From: Sediminibacterium ginsengisoli
GTDB taxonomy: Bacteria; Bacteroidota; Bacteroidia; Chitinophagales; Chitinophagaceae
DNA length: 17,625 bases
Assembly (NCBI GenBank): GCA_945860335.1
Contig: CAMAQW010000014.1
Span: forward strand, 1-17,625
Direction of reading: 5' to 3'
Shown here: positions 15,673-17,625 of the stretch, piece by piece
Layout of the letters: each line of letters begins with the position of its first letter
How positions within the stretch are numbered: position 1 is the stretch's first letter
Notes under the pieces: generated by a model
Database searches by the model: none
Told to the model about the DNA's origin: nothing
What the model saw: only the letters and a program-made list of their open reading frames with translations
Position numbers and translations under genes: made by a program

Positions 15673-17178
15673 ATGACTGGACTTTTATTATTTATTGTGG
15701 GTGTGCTGGGTTGGCATATTGGCGTGTACGGGTTATTTAATAAATCTAAAATTGAGGGATGGAAGGCCTTTGTTCCATTTTACAATACCTACCAAATGGT
15801 GGAACTTACCGGTATTAAAAAGTATTGGTTTTGGTTGCAGTTGATTCCTATTGTTGGTCAATTCATTACCATTTGGATTACCATTATTTACGTAATGCAC
15901 TTTAAAAAAGTTAGTTTACTCGATCATACCCTACTGGTTTTTTTGCCGTTTATTTATCTTCCATATATTGGATTTTTGGCAAGTACAAAATGGTATGGTG
16001 AAGAAGCGCTGGCGCATTATCATAAATCTGGTGCTCGTGAATGGATTGATGCTGGCGTGTTTGCCATTGTGGCTGCAACCATTATCAGAACCTTTGTTTT
16101 TGAAGCATACGTGATTCCGTCTGAGAGTATGGAAAAAACACTACTTGTCAATGACTTTTTGTTTGTGAATAAAATGAGTTATGGTGCGCGCATGCCGCAA
16201 ACGCCAGTTTCATTTCCGTTTGTACACAATACCATGCCTTTCTCTACTACAGCTCCATCTTATACAACATGGGTGCAAGTGCCGTATACGAGGCTCCCTG
16301 CAATTGCCGATGTTAAACGAAATGATGTAGTTGTGTTTAATTTTCCTACAGGCGATACCATTATAAATTTACCAGAGTATGGTAGTAAAAGACCTTACTA
16401 CGATGAATTACGCTATTCATTTAAAGGAAACCGCGAAATGTTGCAATCAGAATTTCCAATACATGTGCATCCGATGGATAAAACAGATAATTATATCAAG
16501 CGCTGTGTAGGTGTTGGGGGCGATGTACTACAAATTAAAAATGGAGTTTTGTTTGTGAATAGTGCGCCAGCATATATTCCGCCTGCATCACAAACAGAAT
16601 ATATTGTTGTAACCAACAAAACACCTTTTGATCCAGACTATTTAAAAGAAACTTTTAATATTGACGTACAGGATACCAAAGGGCAATTAGATGCTTTATC
16701 AGATAGCACTTTTAAATTTAATGTTACACCTGCAGAAGCAGCTACATTAAAAACACTTCCTAACGTAAAATCTGTGGCACCTTATATCGAAAACTATGCA
16801 GGTATTACGTTTCCAAACGATGAAGTAAACTACCCATGGACTATTGATAATTTTGGGCCTTTCGAGATTCCTAAAAAAGGGAAGCCCATTGTTTTATCGG
16901 CTACAAATATTGCGCTCTATCAAAGACTTATAGAAAACTACGAGCACAATAGTTTTGAAATTCGTAATGGTCAGTTTATCATTAATGGACAACCTACCAC
17001 TACTTATACGCCACAGTATAATTATTACTGGATGATGGGAGATAACCGTCATCGTAGCCAAGACAGTAGGTTTTGGGGCTTTGTTCCAGAAACACATATT
17101 GTTGGAAAGGCTTCACTCATTTGGTTGAGTTGGGAAAATGGGCCAAGGTGGAAGCGTTTATTTAATTTTATTCAATAA
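15673..17178 (+). CDS. lepB: Signal peptidase I with N-terminal membrane extension (DUF5684-like)
   Basis: This enzyme removes signal peptides from exported proteins at the outer face of the inner membrane, using a Ser-Lys dyad (family S26). In this 501-residue protein the first 105 residues form about three or four membrane segments that look like the DUF5684 region of Bacteroidota signal peptidases. A further helix (about 126-143) leads to IPSESMEKTL (148-157), whose Ser152 is the nucleophile. DNYIKRCVGVGGD (272-284) supplies Lys276, and GDNRHRSQDSRFWG (456-469) is the conserved box E. The Ser-Lys spacing (124) and the Lys-to-box-E spacing (180) are both larger than in E. coli LepB, so two insertions enlarge the catalytic domain. 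All catalytic motifs are intact. A cytidine deaminase gene follows after 13 bases. Confidence 0.95.
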   Translation: MTGLLLFIVGVLGWHIGVYGLFNKSKIEGWKAFVPFYNTYQMVELTGIKKYWFWLQLIPIVGQFITIWITIIYVMHFKKVSLLDHTLLVFLPFIYLPYIGFLASTKWYGEEALAHYHKSGAREWIDAGVFAIVAATIIRTFVFEAYVIPSESMEKTLLVNDFLFVNKMSYGARMPQTPVSFPFVHNTMPFSTTAPSYTTWVQVPYTRLPAIADVKRNDVVVFNFPTGDTIINLPEYGSKRPYYDELRYSFKGNREMLQSEFPIHVHPMDKTDNYIKRCVGVGGDVLQIKNGVLFVNSAPAYIPPASQTEYIVVTNKTPFDPDYLKETFNIDVQDTKGQLDALSDSTFKFNVTPAEAATLKTLPNVKSVAPYIENYAGITFPNDEVNYPWTIDNFGPFEIPKKGKPIVLSATNIALYQRLIENYEHNSFEIRNGQFIINGQPTTTYTPQYNYYWMMGDNRHRSQDSRFWGFVPETHIVGKASLIWLSWENGPRWKRLFNFIQ

Positions 17179-17191
17179 GAATATAAATACC

Positions 17192-17625
17192 ATGCAAAAA
17201 CAAACCGTTCAATTTTCGTACCAAGTTTTTGCATCAATTGATGCACTATCAACCAGCGATCAAACCTTATTTGCGCAGGCGCAAGAGGCGTTATCATTAG
17301 CCCATGCGCCGTATTCAAAATTTAAAGTTGGTGCAGCTTCCATTTTACAAAATGGCGAAATCATTAAAGGAAGCAATCAAGAAAATGCGAGTTATCCCAT
17401 TGGCATTTGTGCGGAGCGTGTTTTATTAAGTACCGCATCTACTTTGCAACCGAAAGTACCCATTGTTACTATGGCTATTACATATCACAACGAGCGTGGT
17501 GGCAACAATATTCCTATTGCACCCTGTGGTATGTGTAGACAAGCAATCGCCGAATATGAATCAATCGTAAACCAGTCTATCAGACTTATTTTAGGAGGAG
17601 CAACAGGTGAGTTGTATGTAATTGA
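17192..17625 (+). CDS. cdd: Cytidine deaminase (3' truncated by window edge)
   Basis: The first 144 residues are visible. Cytidine deaminase hydrolyses cytidine and deoxycytidine to uridine and deoxyuridine in pyrimidine salvage. The zinc site is intact: ICAER (72-76) gives Cys73 as a ligand and Glu75 as the proton shuttle, and PCGMCRQ (111-117) gives Cys112 and Cys115. The substrate-binding block YSKFKVGAA (41-49) and the ENASYPIG segment (64-71) are also present. The frame is still open at base 17625; family members of this type are about 160 residues, so only a short tail should be missing. ATG 17192 lies 13 bases after the signal peptidase stop and is preceded by an A-rich stretch, so the two genes are probably co-transcribed, although their functions are unrelated. 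Confidence 0.93.
   Translation, partial: MQKQTVQFSYQVFASIDALSTSDQTLFAQAQEALSLAHAPYSKFKVGAASILQNGEIIKGSNQENASYPIGICAERVLLSTASTLQPKVPIVTMAITYHNERGGNNIPIAPCGMCRQAIAEYESIVNQSIRLILGGATGELYVI

Noticed and set aside
1..17625. A defence, mobile-element, secretion or biosynthetic system.
   Set aside because: All genes except the small membrane protein belong to recognised families, most of them housekeeping or envelope genes. No transposase, integrase, repeat array, nuclease, toxin-antitoxin pair or biosynthetic core gene is visible.

Overview
The window is AT-rich and carries 12 genes (10 complete, one truncated at each end). It reads as ordinary chromosomal DNA of a Bacteroidota bacterium, most likely a chitinophagaceae-like lineage. 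The evidence is the gene families present: a GSCFA protein, a DUF5686 protein with an N-terminal carboxypeptidase-regulatory-like domain, two TonB-dependent receptors (one with that same N-terminal domain), and a long DUF5684-type signal peptidase I. Start codons lack clear Shine-Dalgarno sequences, and several are preceded by TATTTTTG, which fits the Bacteroidota -7 promoter element TAnnTTTG. The genus assignment is inference.

Layout. Positions 1-201 hold the 3' end of a SpoU/TrmH-family RNA ribose methyltransferase, followed closely by a GSCFA-domain protein (212-1219). This pair converges, with a 2-base gap, on miaE (tRNA hydroxylase, minus strand, 1222-1830). Divergently from miaE, a penicillin-acylase-family hydrolase (1916-4378) and a small four-helix membrane protein (4389-4745) form a likely operon that ends at a hairpin terminator. 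Then come the DUF5686 outer-membrane protein (4813-7281) and trhO (tRNA U34 hydroxylase, 7303-8343), which converges on purC (minus strand, 8355-9287). A 147-base divergent region separates purC from a large TonB-dependent receptor (9435-12374), which is closed by a strong terminator. The remaining plus-strand genes are the pyruvate dehydrogenase E1 beta subunit (12479-13465), a second TonB-dependent receptor 5 bases downstream (13471-15546), signal peptidase I (15673-17178) and the 5' part of a cytidine deaminase (17192 to the window edge).

Functional picture. Three genes act in RNA modification (SpoU methyltransferase, miaE, trhO), two in nucleotide metabolism (purC, cytidine deaminase), one in central carbon metabolism (E1 beta), and six concern the envelope (acylase, small membrane protein, DUF5686 protein, two receptors, signal peptidase). 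Apart from short operon-like pairs, the genes do not build one pathway. I saw no tRNA or rRNA gene, insertion sequence, CRISPR array, prophage or defence cluster, and no gene-free stretch over 300 bases. I found no undescribed multi-gene system. The most interesting signals are small: -7-like boxes a few bases from start codons (possible leaderless or very short-leader mRNAs, which would move the purC and miaE starts), a terminator hairpin abutting a start codon, a palindrome plus direct repeat before the signal peptidase gene, and strong codon bias in one receptor gene.
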